From contig NC_073744.1 in the NCBI RefSeq assembly GCF_029784135.1, forward strand, positions 15,900,941-15,964,940: a stretch of DNA of 64,000 nucleotides, read 5' to 3'. Positions 11,131 through 20,383 of the stretch are shown here, piece by piece (positions within the stretch are counted from its first letter, which is position 1; each line of letters begins with the position of its first letter). The stretch is from Toxorhynchites rutilus septentrionalis (Eukaryota; Arthropoda; Insecta; Diptera; Culicidae). The translations under genes and the position numbers were made by a program. The notes under the pieces are model-generated. The model searched no databases and was not told where the DNA came from. It worked only from the letters and a program-made list of their open reading frames with translations.

Positions 11131-11224
11131 TAGCGGACTCAAGACTGTGATATATCCAGGAACAACACCGGTCTCAGTTCTACTTGAGACAACTTCTGGC
11201 TGCAGAAGGCAGCCTGAGACTGCT

Positions 11225-11640
11225 TTTTTTTTCTTTGACGTAGGATTACGTCTTTCGGGAACATATTGGGGTACAAATTGAAAATCGGAAATCGAGCATA
11301 TCGTGAAACACCCGCTTCTGATTGGTTGCATTGACAACACATGCGGCGGGTCCCTAACAAAGACATCAGAACCAAGCTGCCTGGGAGAAACCGGCATTGC
11401 AAATACATAAAAGTAGGGGGAGCTTTTGTTCCTACCGAAATGTATTACCTAACAGAGATATTTAAACCAATGTGCCCGGGGGAAATCGGCATTGCAAATA
11501 TATCCAAGTCGGGGGCAAGTTTATATTGCAAGTAAGGTGAGTGATACGATTAATTCTAGTAAAAAAAGGGGATTTATTTAAATTTTCATAAATAAAAACC
11601 AAGGTGTGTTCCCGCTCCAGAATGGGTCATTTGGTTTAAG
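11225..11640 (-). repeat. Family A repeat, truncated copy
   Basis: It begins with TTTGACGTAGGATTACGTC and ends near CAAGGTGTGTTCC. It contains the CTGATTGG, GGTCCCTAACA and AACCAAGCTGCCTGGGAGAA blocks. These appear in reverse at 33546-35025 and 55812-56505, so it is the same family in opposite orientation. Confidence 0.7.
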
Positions 11641-11890
11641 CTGCCTGTTTTGTTGTGTGTTGTGTTTGTTTCTGTTCCAGCCACAACCGGCTGTTGGTTT
11701 AACAATCGCTCGCGTGCTCGCCTATTTAATGGTTTGTTTTGGTTCTATGTGCAGCGTGCGTCCTCATACCGTACTAAATTCTAAACTATATTCCCAGCTG
11801 AGTCAAACATATGCTCGCTTCAAGCGATAAAAAATAAGTGCACTGCACATACAACGTCCCGTCAGCGTGAAGTCAACGTAAAGGAATTGC

Positions 11891-11964
11891 ATGCTACCAT
11901 GCGATTTCCATGGGAGAATATTTGACATTTCAAATATTCTCCCATGGAAATCGTATGGTAGCAT
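11891..11964. repeat. Near-perfect 35-bp hairpin, 4-nt loop
   Basis: Arms 11891-11925 and 11930-11964 pair at 34 of 35 positions. The exception (G against T) would be a G-U wobble in RNA. The loop is CATT. It could form a cruciform or a very stable RNA hairpin. It sits in the outer inverted-repeat element, so it is more likely transposon structure than a microRNA gene. Confidence 0.85.
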
Positions 11965-12030
11965 TCACATACACAATCACTGGCAACTTTAACGTCGGCA
12001 AAATAAGTGCAAGAGAATAGTTGACAGGAC

Positions 12031-12474
12031 GGTGACGGTCACGGTTTACAGAGACAAGGCTAGTTCTTTAGCGAGTAAACTTTTTTTTATGACGTCATCC
12101 GAATTCTCAGTGTAAACAGTCGCCAGTTGTATTTTGTTTTCCGACTTACGCGTAAATGTTCCTGAAATGAAAAATCGAAAATGGTTCAATGCGCTGTGAG
12201 CGGGTGTATAAATTATGAAAATGACATTATCGGGCCAAAAAAGAGATTCTTTCGCTTTCCGAAAAACCGAGAATTATGTTCTTTGTGGATAAATGTTTTA
12301 TCAAATTATTCATGGTGTTAAATATAATCAACTATATTATCAACGCATAAACTTACAAAGCACGAAAAATAAAAAATAAGAACACATTGTTTAGTTCAAC
12401 GACTCAGATGACGTCACTAAAAAATGACTGATCCGGAGTAGCTAGCCTTGTCTCTGTAAGCCGTGGGTGACGGT
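12031..12474 (+). mobile_element. Deleted THAP-encoding DNA transposon with 9-bp TSD
   Basis: The element is 12040-12465 (426 bp), flanked by exact 9-bp direct repeats GGTGACGGT at 12031-12039 and 12466-12474. The inverted ends begin CACGG-TTACAGAGACAAGG and continue to TGACGTCATC, about 70 bp. The interior codes a THAP-like N terminus. THAP domains are found in P-element and Kolobok transposases. Eight-bp duplications are usual for P elements and TTAA for Kolobok, so 9 bp leaves the superfamily open. Confidence 0.8.
12181..12321 (+). pseudogene. THAP-domain fragment of a transposase
   Basis: The frame starts ATG at 12181 as MVQCAVSGC, the C-x4-C start of a THAP zinc finger, and continues KKRFFRFPKNRELCSLWI, matching the F-x-F-P and Trp positions of THAP domains. 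It stops at 12319-12321, before the C-x2-H pair. THAP domains bind DNA sequence-specifically. Lying inside the 426-bp element, it is best read as the residue of that element's own transposase. Confidence 0.75.
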
Positions 12475-13029
12475 GACGCTGTATGTGTACGCACTTTATT
12501 GTTACTTACTTTTTCAGCACGGAACTGATACACATTATTTGCACCTCTCGAAACACAACAGTACAACAAAACGACATATAGACAATCATAACAATCACAA
12601 ACAATAACAAGCGAATTGACAAAAGACCAGGAACGGATGGAAATGAACTGGCTATACAACGCGCAACTGTATTATAGCAAATATTCCAGACGCAATCCAA
12701 ACAAACGCTATTAAAGTGTCTATGGGCCAATCGTACAAATAGGGCACGAAATGTTAAGAACAGTGACTAATTTAAAGCCTCTTAAAAATAGAGAAGGTAA
12801 GGTAAGAATAGTGTCAGTTGCAATAAAACCACCGATCAGTATAGATCAACATCTTGACTACATTCAATCTCATCATTTCCTCAATCATCGGGTAGCCAGT
12901 CTACTCTCATCTCAAAACTCTGGAACTCTGCTCAGATACATATCTGGGCGGAAAATCGTGATTCTGATCTTGACCTTTGTTTGCCTACGTTTATTGGAAT
13001 AACAAATTCTTTCGATTTCTCACAGCCGG

Positions 13030-13180
13030 ACACATTCATGTTATAAAATTTTTGCCTCAAAGACAAATTTTATCATAAAAAGAGACCTAGACTATCAATT
13101 TATGGTGAGATGGCTATATATTTATTTGTGAAATTCAAGGAAAAAAACTTAAGGTGTCCGTCTTTATCGTCCTTCCCCTA
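13030..13180. mobile_element. Fragment of a TA-flanked MITE
   Basis: AAGGTGTCCGTCTTTATCG and CCTTCCCCTA at 13152-13180 match the right end of the element at 53005-53858. The preceding 100 bp (GACCTAGACTATCAATT) matches its left interior in inverted orientation. Only one end is present. Confidence 0.6.
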
Positions 13181-13448
13181 TATCTAACCATGATTAAACA
13201 GAATGCTCATGAATTTCCACCACTGCATGATCTCAGGCGTTGCTAATCAAGAAACAACTGAAAAGAACAATTACAATACAATTTCATCACTAGAATATTA
13301 TCTTTCCAAAATAGAATAAGACACACGGTTTTCTTGAAAATGTTCTCCAACTAAAAGTGTATATTTTAAAACCAGTCAAATTTTACTTTAAAAAAAAATA
13401 ACTAACGTGTTCACAATCATGAGTTCGATAAAAACTAGACATATTATT

Positions 13449-15554
13449 CTATTTCCTCACACTCGTTTGTTCCAACTCGGCTATCCTTTGTTTGAGGGCT
13501 TCATTTTCCCTCTGCAATCTCAGAAATTGCTGAGTAAATTCATCATTCGACAGCAGCAGTCCGAACCCGGTTTGCGTGACCTCGTCCACCCGATCGAGCT
13601 TCTTCTGTGTTTCTCGCCAAAGGTTGAAGGCACCCATCCATGCATGACTTCGCGTAGCTTGGGCTGTATATTTTCGGTCGACTTTATTCTGAAAAAAGTG
13701 TTCCTTCATTTCCTCGCGGATTTCCGTACGAAAGTTTGCGATTTCCAGCTTGAGTTCCTGTAGAGCGAGTTGGACACTCGCCGGTATTGGCTCGGTGCTA
13801 GTGGTGGTTGGAAGAGCTGTTTTAGGTGTATCCCAGTCAGGAGTGGAGGTGATTATGACTTCCGACTGGGGGGTTGAGTTTTTTTCTGTGCCATCAAAAT
13901 GATTCTCCTTATTTTCGGTGGCAACAGAGCGACGAAACGAAGCTGATTTTTTAACGCCGACCATAGGTTTTTGAGGTTCAACGTTTGTATCGGCAGGGAT
14001 TTCGGCAAGCGTACGGCTACTATCATTGTCATGCGATTCTTCTCGAATGTTTTCCAAGTTAATGGTAGATTTTTGAGTGCGATCCACAAAACTTTGTTTT
14101 TTAGTGGTGGTGGTGGTTGTGGTTCGCTTCAGCAGACGATTAACGTTCACGAAACTATCATCGAGGTTACTTTGAACATTTCCACCCTGATCGACATCCA
14201 GATTACTATCAGAGATGTCGTCCAAATACCCCATCAAATTGTTACCACCTCCCATATTAATGCTACTGCGGGATTCGGTGCTCAATCTGGAAGATGAACT
14301 CAATCGAGACATGTAATCCATCGAATCGCGCCTTTGCAGGAACAAATCGATTTCACCCATAAAACTATCCTGATCGGATTTGTTGGCATTCTGAGAATTT
14401 TGTGAATTGTTCGCTGATCCCGGTCGCGAACCACCAGAGTTGCTCGTCAAACTGACTTCGTCGATTTTAGATACCTGAGCCGGATCGAAGCTCACCCGGT
14501 GTCCTCCTTTTTCCGACGGTTTTGGAACAAACGCTATACTGTTTACAATGTTGTCGTGAATTTTGCTGGTCTTCAATGGCTCCGCCAAGTTTCTCATATC
14601 GTATCCGGAAACGAATCCCTTCAAATTTCCTACGCAGAAAAATCCGCCACACTCCGAGACGGCGATAGATTCAAACGGGTAGTTGGACCGAATCTGCGAT
14701 GCGGTTAGCTTCTTTCGTGTGTCGAATATATTGATCACGTTGTCATACCCAACGGTAAATAAGGCATCCGGACAGTTGCTAGTCATACCAATGTCTCGAC
14801 AGGGAGCGGAATGTGCTTCCGATTGGCTGAAGGCAACCTTTTTTGATTGTGTGTCATACAACACAACGGACCCATTGTAAGAGGCCACTGCCATGAGGAA
14901 TCGTCTGGTCGGATGAAAGCGGACTTTGGTTGTGCTGCAAATACGAGAGAAAATATAGAGAATAAAAAGTAAAACAAGCAAATCGTCATCGACCACTCAC
15001 TGCTTATCAAAAGTCATTGTTGCCACCCGGGCATTGGTCTTTATGCCGAACAAATTGACCGTTCCACTTTCATAAACCGCCGCCAGACAATCATCAGTGG
15101 CATTGAAATCCAAACAAGTGACCCCATTGGCTATGCGATCCGCCTCGAACCGTTTGGTGGCCGAAGATTTCTTGTAATTCATCAGTCGAATCACTCCCGA
15201 TGTTAGACCAATTGCGATATCTTCGCGGTCCGTTTTAGGACAGGCCACACAGTACAGGTTGTCCATAGTAATTTTCTTCACATTTCCGAGCGTGGCTGTG
15301 TTAAAGTGCATGAATAGTCCATTATCATATAATCAATGCTTCGTGGAAGAATAGGACTTACGTTTTCCGTCAACAGTTTTGATTCTCATCATCTCCACAC
15401 CCCAGTTCTTGTTCGCCCGGAGGAACAACTTCGAGGCCGGGAAGAACTGGCAGTCGCTCCCATTTCCATTCACATGGGCACTTGTAGAGAGTAGATTGAA
15501 CGAGGGGAATGTGTGCAGCTGCGTGTCCTTCGCACAGGATATTACTTCATACAT
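13449..15554 (-). CDS. NEDD1: NEDD1/Grip71-like WD40 protein
   Basis: The 657-residue product resembles NEDD1 (Grip71 in Drosophila), which recruits gamma-tubulin ring complexes to centrosomes and spindle. Exons are 15554-15362, 15295-15001 and 14934-13449, with consensus splice sites (GTAAGT, GTGAGT, CAG) and phases that join exactly. A WD40-like beta-propeller fills about the first 310 residues (for example the block around ALFTVGYDNVINIFDTRKK). A Ser/Asn-rich low-complexity middle follows. A C-terminal helical block (HAWMGAFNLWRETQKKLD to the final coiled coil LQRENEALKQRIAELEQ) resembles the NEDD1 region that binds gamma-tubulin. Length is close to human NEDD1 (about 660). No ATG-proximal anomaly was seen. 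It is transcribed away from the transposon block at 15768-17730. Confidence 0.88.
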
Positions 15555-15767
15555 GATTGATGGACAATTGCCTGTTTTTCAATTTACAATATTTCGAACA
15601 ATTTAACAGACATAATCAAGATGGACAACTGAGAAAACCGCTCTATAGCGACGGTTTGTTTTTGATTTTTGACATTTCTTTGCAACAATCAAACCGTTGT
15701 TGGTCAACACCGGTGGGAACGAAGGAATTTGCAAGCAGCAGCGAAATTTGTTTGAAGGCATGTAAAT

Positions 15768-16999
15768 TTAAGGGGATAGTATACTATGGAAACTTGAAAA
15801 AATGTTAAAAAAAATTTTGGCTTAAAATGTTCTCTGGTATGTCTACGTCACTGTAGTTTTTGCCCAGGTTTGCCCGATGCTCCGTTTCGAAGTTACAAGC
15901 CAATTAGTGGACCTAAGTCTTTGTTGAGGAGCGCGTGAAGAATGCGCACAACGCATACATCAGTTGCTTACGGGAATGTATATTCTCCTGGCTACCAAAG
16001 CTATCATACAATATAATGGATGGATATATGTGGATTGATTTTCGAATTGGTCCTATGTACATTTATCGATCAAACATTCAAACAACTTGATTCGCATACT
16101 ATCGCGACCATAGCGGTGGATTTGCAATATTGGTGCATGCAACCAATAATCAAAAGTTTTGGAAATTGCAGCAAATATAGCATCCTGTAACCTAAATGAT
16201 GGTGTACAAGGTGTTTTGGAGATAATGAAAGGACTTGAGCTTGAAATTGGATCGGAGTGCAACAATTTCTGCGAACAATCGGCTAAGGAACGAATCGAAC
16301 GAGCAGAAGAGCGGATGTCAGAAGCATCTAGAGAAGTCCGCAAGTCCAATCTGGCAACAAAAAAGTGACAGGAAGATCGTCTTTTATGCATTGAAGGACA
16401 GTTTCATGGTCCAGGGATTGCAGTCTGATGTTACGATGTAAAATAGACGAAATAAATGTATCTAAAAATTATAACGCGTTTTTCTCGAAACCGTATTTTG
16501 CAAACTGGTGGGGGTTCTACCTCCGGAACGGTTCATCCGATTTTGGTGAAATAGTTTTTCCCAAAATCTCCACTAAATTCCCTGTCATCGTACGTAGGAT
16601 TTTTTCGATATTTTGAAAAATAATATTTTGGTGAAAGTTTATGTCTCCATTTTTGATCAAAACGCATCTTTTTACAAAAAAAAAATCACCATTTCGTTAA
16701 ATATCTATATTTTGATAAAATCCTACGTACGATGACAGGAAATATATCCAAGATCACGTAAAAAAACAATTGGTTCAAATCGGTTGTAGAACTCCAACCA
16801 GTTTACAAGGTTTTGGTTGCAAGTTTTCAACAAATCGGTTGCATCTATTTAAGGGAAAGTCCAATTTATTTTTTGTTTGTTAAATGATATACACCTAATG
16901 AAACTATGATATCAGATTAATCATAGAAATTTATTTTCTCCATGAAAAAAAAATCGCGAAAATCTCATATTATTTATGGTGTTCATAGTGCCCCCTTAA
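15768..16999 (+). mobile_element. TTAA-flanked DNA transposon, non-autonomous
   Basis: TTAA lies at both edges (15768-15771 and 16996-16999). The ends are inverted: GGGGATAGTATACTATGG on the left, and inverted GGGGGCACTATGAACACC on the right. It contains the 3' end of a transposase-like frame and then a large foldback (about 16470-16640 against 16660-16870, sharing AAACTGGT and CCTGTCATCGTACGTAGGAT). The TTAA target suggests a Kolobok or piggyBac-like mechanism. Fragments recur at 52895-54190, 55366-55495, 57162-57385 and 59205-59239. Confidence 0.75.
16144..16366 (+). pseudogene. C-terminal remnant of a Mutator/Kolobok-like transposase
   Basis: The frame reads GVQGVLEIMKGLELEIGSEC, then ERIERAEERMSEASREVRKS, and stops after NLATKK. 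This basic, helical tail resembles the end of the Mutator-like transposase domain proteins found in insects and cnidarians; that is a recollection of family features, not a search result. Catalytic residues are absent. A related tail lies on the minus strand at 57162-57385 (AERAEMRMSEAAREACKSHF), with the same downstream sequence. Confidence 0.55.
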
Positions 17000-17730
17000 G
17001 ACAGTATTCTAGTCTAGAAATTTGGAAAAATCAATTTTTTTGCTTAATATTTCTGTAAATTAGGTATTCAAAAATATACTCTTGAAAGGATATATAGAAA
17101 ATCCTATTATTTACCGAGTTAAAGCTATATTAGTGATGCGGTATCTAACTTGGTACGGTCATAACAATGAACTTCAAACGCGTTTTCGTCAAAACTAGTT
17201 TTTTCAAACTGGCGTACACGACATCTCAAATTCTACTGAACCGATTCATATCAAATTTATATGGATACAATCTGCAGGCATCTGTCTATCGCATGAACCT
17301 TTAAAAAATTATATTTTTTAAATTTTACTAAATTCTAAAATCGGAAAACGTAAGAAAAAACATTTTAAACCGCATTTTGTTTTCAAATGGCCGCCATTTT
17401 GTCAAAAAATATCTTTTTGACTTGTCCGAAGTCCATGCGAGAGCGGCATCTTTACTGATTCAGAATCTGTTCGATTTTTTTGTTTCAGATAACCAGAAGG
17501 GCTGGAATCGTGTACGCCATGGCACAACTTTTTTTTGCTCCCCCTCACTTCATCAGCTCTTGGTTATTCTCGTTATGAATATTTTTTCGCCGTTCATTTT
17601 TTGTTTTATTGTTAAGAGATAGATAAACAAATAATGATATAATAGATAGTAAAAATGTTCTTTGTTATATTTTTACGGAGTTCGAAAAAACGTCCGAAAT
17701 TCGTGTCTCTACACTAGAATACCCCCTTAA
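16996..17730. mobile_element. Second TTAA-flanked element, back to back
   Basis: It shares the TTAA at 16996-16999 with its neighbour and ends at TTAA 17727-17730. The inverted ends are GACAGTATTCTAGTCTAG and GGGGGTATTCTAGTGTAG. No transposase frame was recognised in the 727-bp interior. Similar GGGGG-type termini suggest it uses the same machinery as the neighbouring element. Confidence 0.7.
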
Positions 17731-18280
17731 GTACTTTTTATTACACAACATTATTTGTGTTTTATGAAGAGATAAAATAAAATATGATTTTCAAGAACTC
17801 AATAAATATATGTTTTTAAATTTCAAGATAATGTTATGAGAAACTTGGCAATGGGTCTCTTCCAAACGTTTATCAATTTGTTTTCTTGTGGTCTGCATCC
17901 CTAGCTATAGGGAACAAGGAACTGAACGGCCGCCGACCATGAGGCTGCAGTTCAAACCTGAGACGTTCAAACGACATCAGTAACAAGAAGTAACTTTACT
18001 TTCTGCATTAAAGAGGCTCCAAACTTTGCAGTTCATTCACCCCTGGCAGAAGAAACAACTTTAGAGAATCGATTCTGGAAACTTTCTCTCAGAATACTGG
18101 TGAAATACGAAATCACAAACACATTTGTGATTGAAAATTTTGAAGAAATTTTTCGTCTCCACATACAATCTCGATTTATAAGAACTTATCACCACTATAT
18201 ATCGTCAAATATTTGTTTTCATTGCTTAGCCCAGACCATGCTCACTTCATAATCAGCAGGTTCTCAATCGTTGTGCTCCC

Positions 18281-18330
18281 ATGTCCGAGTGTTTAGCGTC
18301 ACACCTAACATGCCGGGGGTTCGCGTCGGA
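18281..18330 (+). mobile_element. SINE head fragment
   Basis: AGTGTTTAGCGTC and ACACCTAACATGCCGGGGG, followed by GTTCG, resemble the head of the SINE whose truncated copy at 60783 reads CCATGCCGGGTGTTCGGGTT. Only about 50 bp can be matched. Confidence 0.4.
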
Positions 18331-18389
18331 TGATCCGACGGCGGCGAATCTGCCTAATGTGACATCAGTGACAGGATCCATCGCGCTTT

Positions 18390-19545
18390 TGGGACTTCGT
18401 GAAAAAAACGGCAAAATTCCACTCGTATCCTGAGCAACGTAATATTCAATGGGTTACAGACTAATACGAATGCGGATGTCGCTAATATGTTCGGTATATT
18501 TTTTGAGAGCGTCTTCAGCAAATCGTCACCTATGCCAAAAAGTGACTATTTTGTGCATATTCCTTCGTACAACATCCATCTACCCGTCATTTAGTTTTCC
18601 GAAGACGAAATAACAAAAGCCATTGATGGCCTAGACATCATAAAAGGATATGATACGGACGGTACCCCTGAAAAGCTGCTCCAGAGAACTTGCGAATCTA
18701 TTCAACCGATCGCTTCAAGAAAGGATATTTCCAGCGTCTTAGAAAACAGCTTGCATCATTCCTATTCATAAATCTAGCAACTGTAAGCAGGTGACGAACT
18801 ATCGCGGGGTATCCATATTTTGCTGCCTAAGCAAAGTGTTGGAAAGACTGATGCACAATCTTTTATACAACGTCTCCTATAATCTTCGACGGCCAGCATG
18901 GATTCATGAAACATCGCTCTACCACATCGAGTTTGATGTGCAACGTTACCGCTTTGCCTCGCACAGTAGTCGAGAAACTGAAGCAAATAGGTTTGCCAGA
19001 CTTGATAACGGATTGGATATTTTCATATCTCGACAAGAAATGCAGGATCATTTCCTTTGGTCACTTCAATAGTCTCATGCTTCATCAATACAGGATGGAA
19101 TCGTCAATACTGGAATTAACATCGTCAATCTGTCATTTCGGAGTCATGATTGATCTTCAGCTCAGAGATCAGTACGAGTTCACCGATATCCATGCTTTGA
19201 AGATTTTGTACTGCTCGTTGGTTCGTGGTATTCTGGAGTATGCGGCCCCTGTTCGGTCCCCCTTTTATGTAGTCCATGCTTTGTCAATCGTATGGGTGCA
19301 GTAAAAGTTTTTACGGTTTGCTCTGAGACGACTTCAATAGAACGATCCAGCTATTATACCTCCGTATTCCGACCGGTGCTAGCCTATAGGATTGGAATCA
19401 TTAAGTTCCAGGCGCGCTACAATGCAGCGAATATTGATTTTTGACATAATGCAAGGTTGTATTGATTGTCCTGCACTTCTCGCACAGATTGCACCAAACA
19501 CTCCTCCCCGTCGTCTTCGGAACTCATCTTTGTAGTAGTCACTTG
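18390..19545 (+). pseudogene. Decayed non-LTR retrotransposon (reverse transcriptase)
   Basis: This is the remains of LINE ORF2, which would nick DNA and reverse-transcribe its RNA. Pieces appear in different plus frames: NADVANMFGIFFESVFSKSS; VTNYRGVSIFCCLSKVLERL (the RT block with NYRG/R-S-I); KHRSTTSSLM; KLKQIGLPDLITDWIFSYLD; LKILYCSLVRGILEYAAPV; and MQRILIFDIMQGCIDCPALL near the end. Several frameshifts and stops, and loss of the segment carrying the Y/F-x-D-D box, show it is dead. The order of motifs fits a Jockey-type insect LINE. The clade is not certain. Confidence 0.8.
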
Positions 19546-19778
19546 ACATAGAACAAATTACGGCAACAATAAACGGCTTGACTCGTGTATTCGCCTGGTT
19601 CACACAACTTATGCAGCGTTTTATAAGTTTCAAAAAAAAACTTGTGTTATTCAAATGGGTCGATTTTCAGACCTCCTCGACCCCCAAAATAGTTTCAAGT
19701 CGACCCCTGGGAGATCGAAATCGACCACTTTGAGAAACCCTGAGCTAGAGTAACACACAAAATTCAATTGAAATCAAT

Positions 19779-19855
19779 TATGGGCTCTGAGTTTTGAGCA
19801 CACGATCGTTCGCTTAGTAGCGGATAGGCAATCAATTTGGCTACGAAGACCCGAT
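19779..19855 (-). mobile_element. SINE head fragment (same family as 2830-3111)
   Basis: On the minus strand, GGGTCTTCGTAGCCAAATTG and CGAACGATCGTG, with a degenerate B-box around GCTCAAAACTCAGAGCCC, match the head of the SINE at 2830-3111. The body is missing. Just to its left (19645-19745, minus strand) CAGGGTTTCTCAAAGTGGTC looks like the terminus of a hAT-type element. Confidence 0.6.
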
Positions 19856-20383
19856 GTACTACAATCGATCACACTAACTGTAGCACTGGTCAATGCCTGT
19901 AGAATAGAAATAAACTTCTTTGGAAAGCGACAATATAAACAAAACATAAAAACAAGTAAAAATTCCAAAAGAACAGTAGTCGAGACACAAGAAAAAAATA
20001 TCAAAAAAAGAGATATCAAATGAACGATATCGCAACTTTTGGTAGAGGAACAGTTTGTCGTAGCTGAACATAATGCAACTCAAGTAATAAGAATCAAAAT
20101 GTCACGAGAAATAAAAGACACTATCCATTCATCCGTTTGCTTTACTGAGTGATCATATTATTCCAATATTCGACAGTTTCTTTCGCATGTGAAATGATTT
20201 TGTGGGCAAACAAAATAGTTAATAATTAATCTTCAAATTATTTTCTGCAAGCTAAACTAACTCTCACATAATAACGACCTAAGTACAATTAAAACAATAT
20301 AAAAAATCGTATATATACAACGGTTATTTTTCTGAGAAAAAAAAAACAAAGAATAGCCTAGCCTTCCCGGGAACACTCCTGCT

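Larger units (their letters stand above)
11834..12505. mobile_element. Outer inverted-repeat element holding a nested element
   Basis: The left end (AATAAGTGC, CACATACAACGTC) and the inverted right end (AATAAAGTGC, CACATACAGCGTC) match over about 35 bp. Inside are a near-perfect 74-nt hairpin (11891-11964) and a second, THAP-bearing element (12040-12465) flanked by its own 9-bp duplications. The family is unknown. Confidence 0.6.

Noticed and set aside
11606..11830. Small protein with a hydrophobic N terminus on plus strand
   Set aside because: It begins inside the family A repeat, and no family or splice context supports it.
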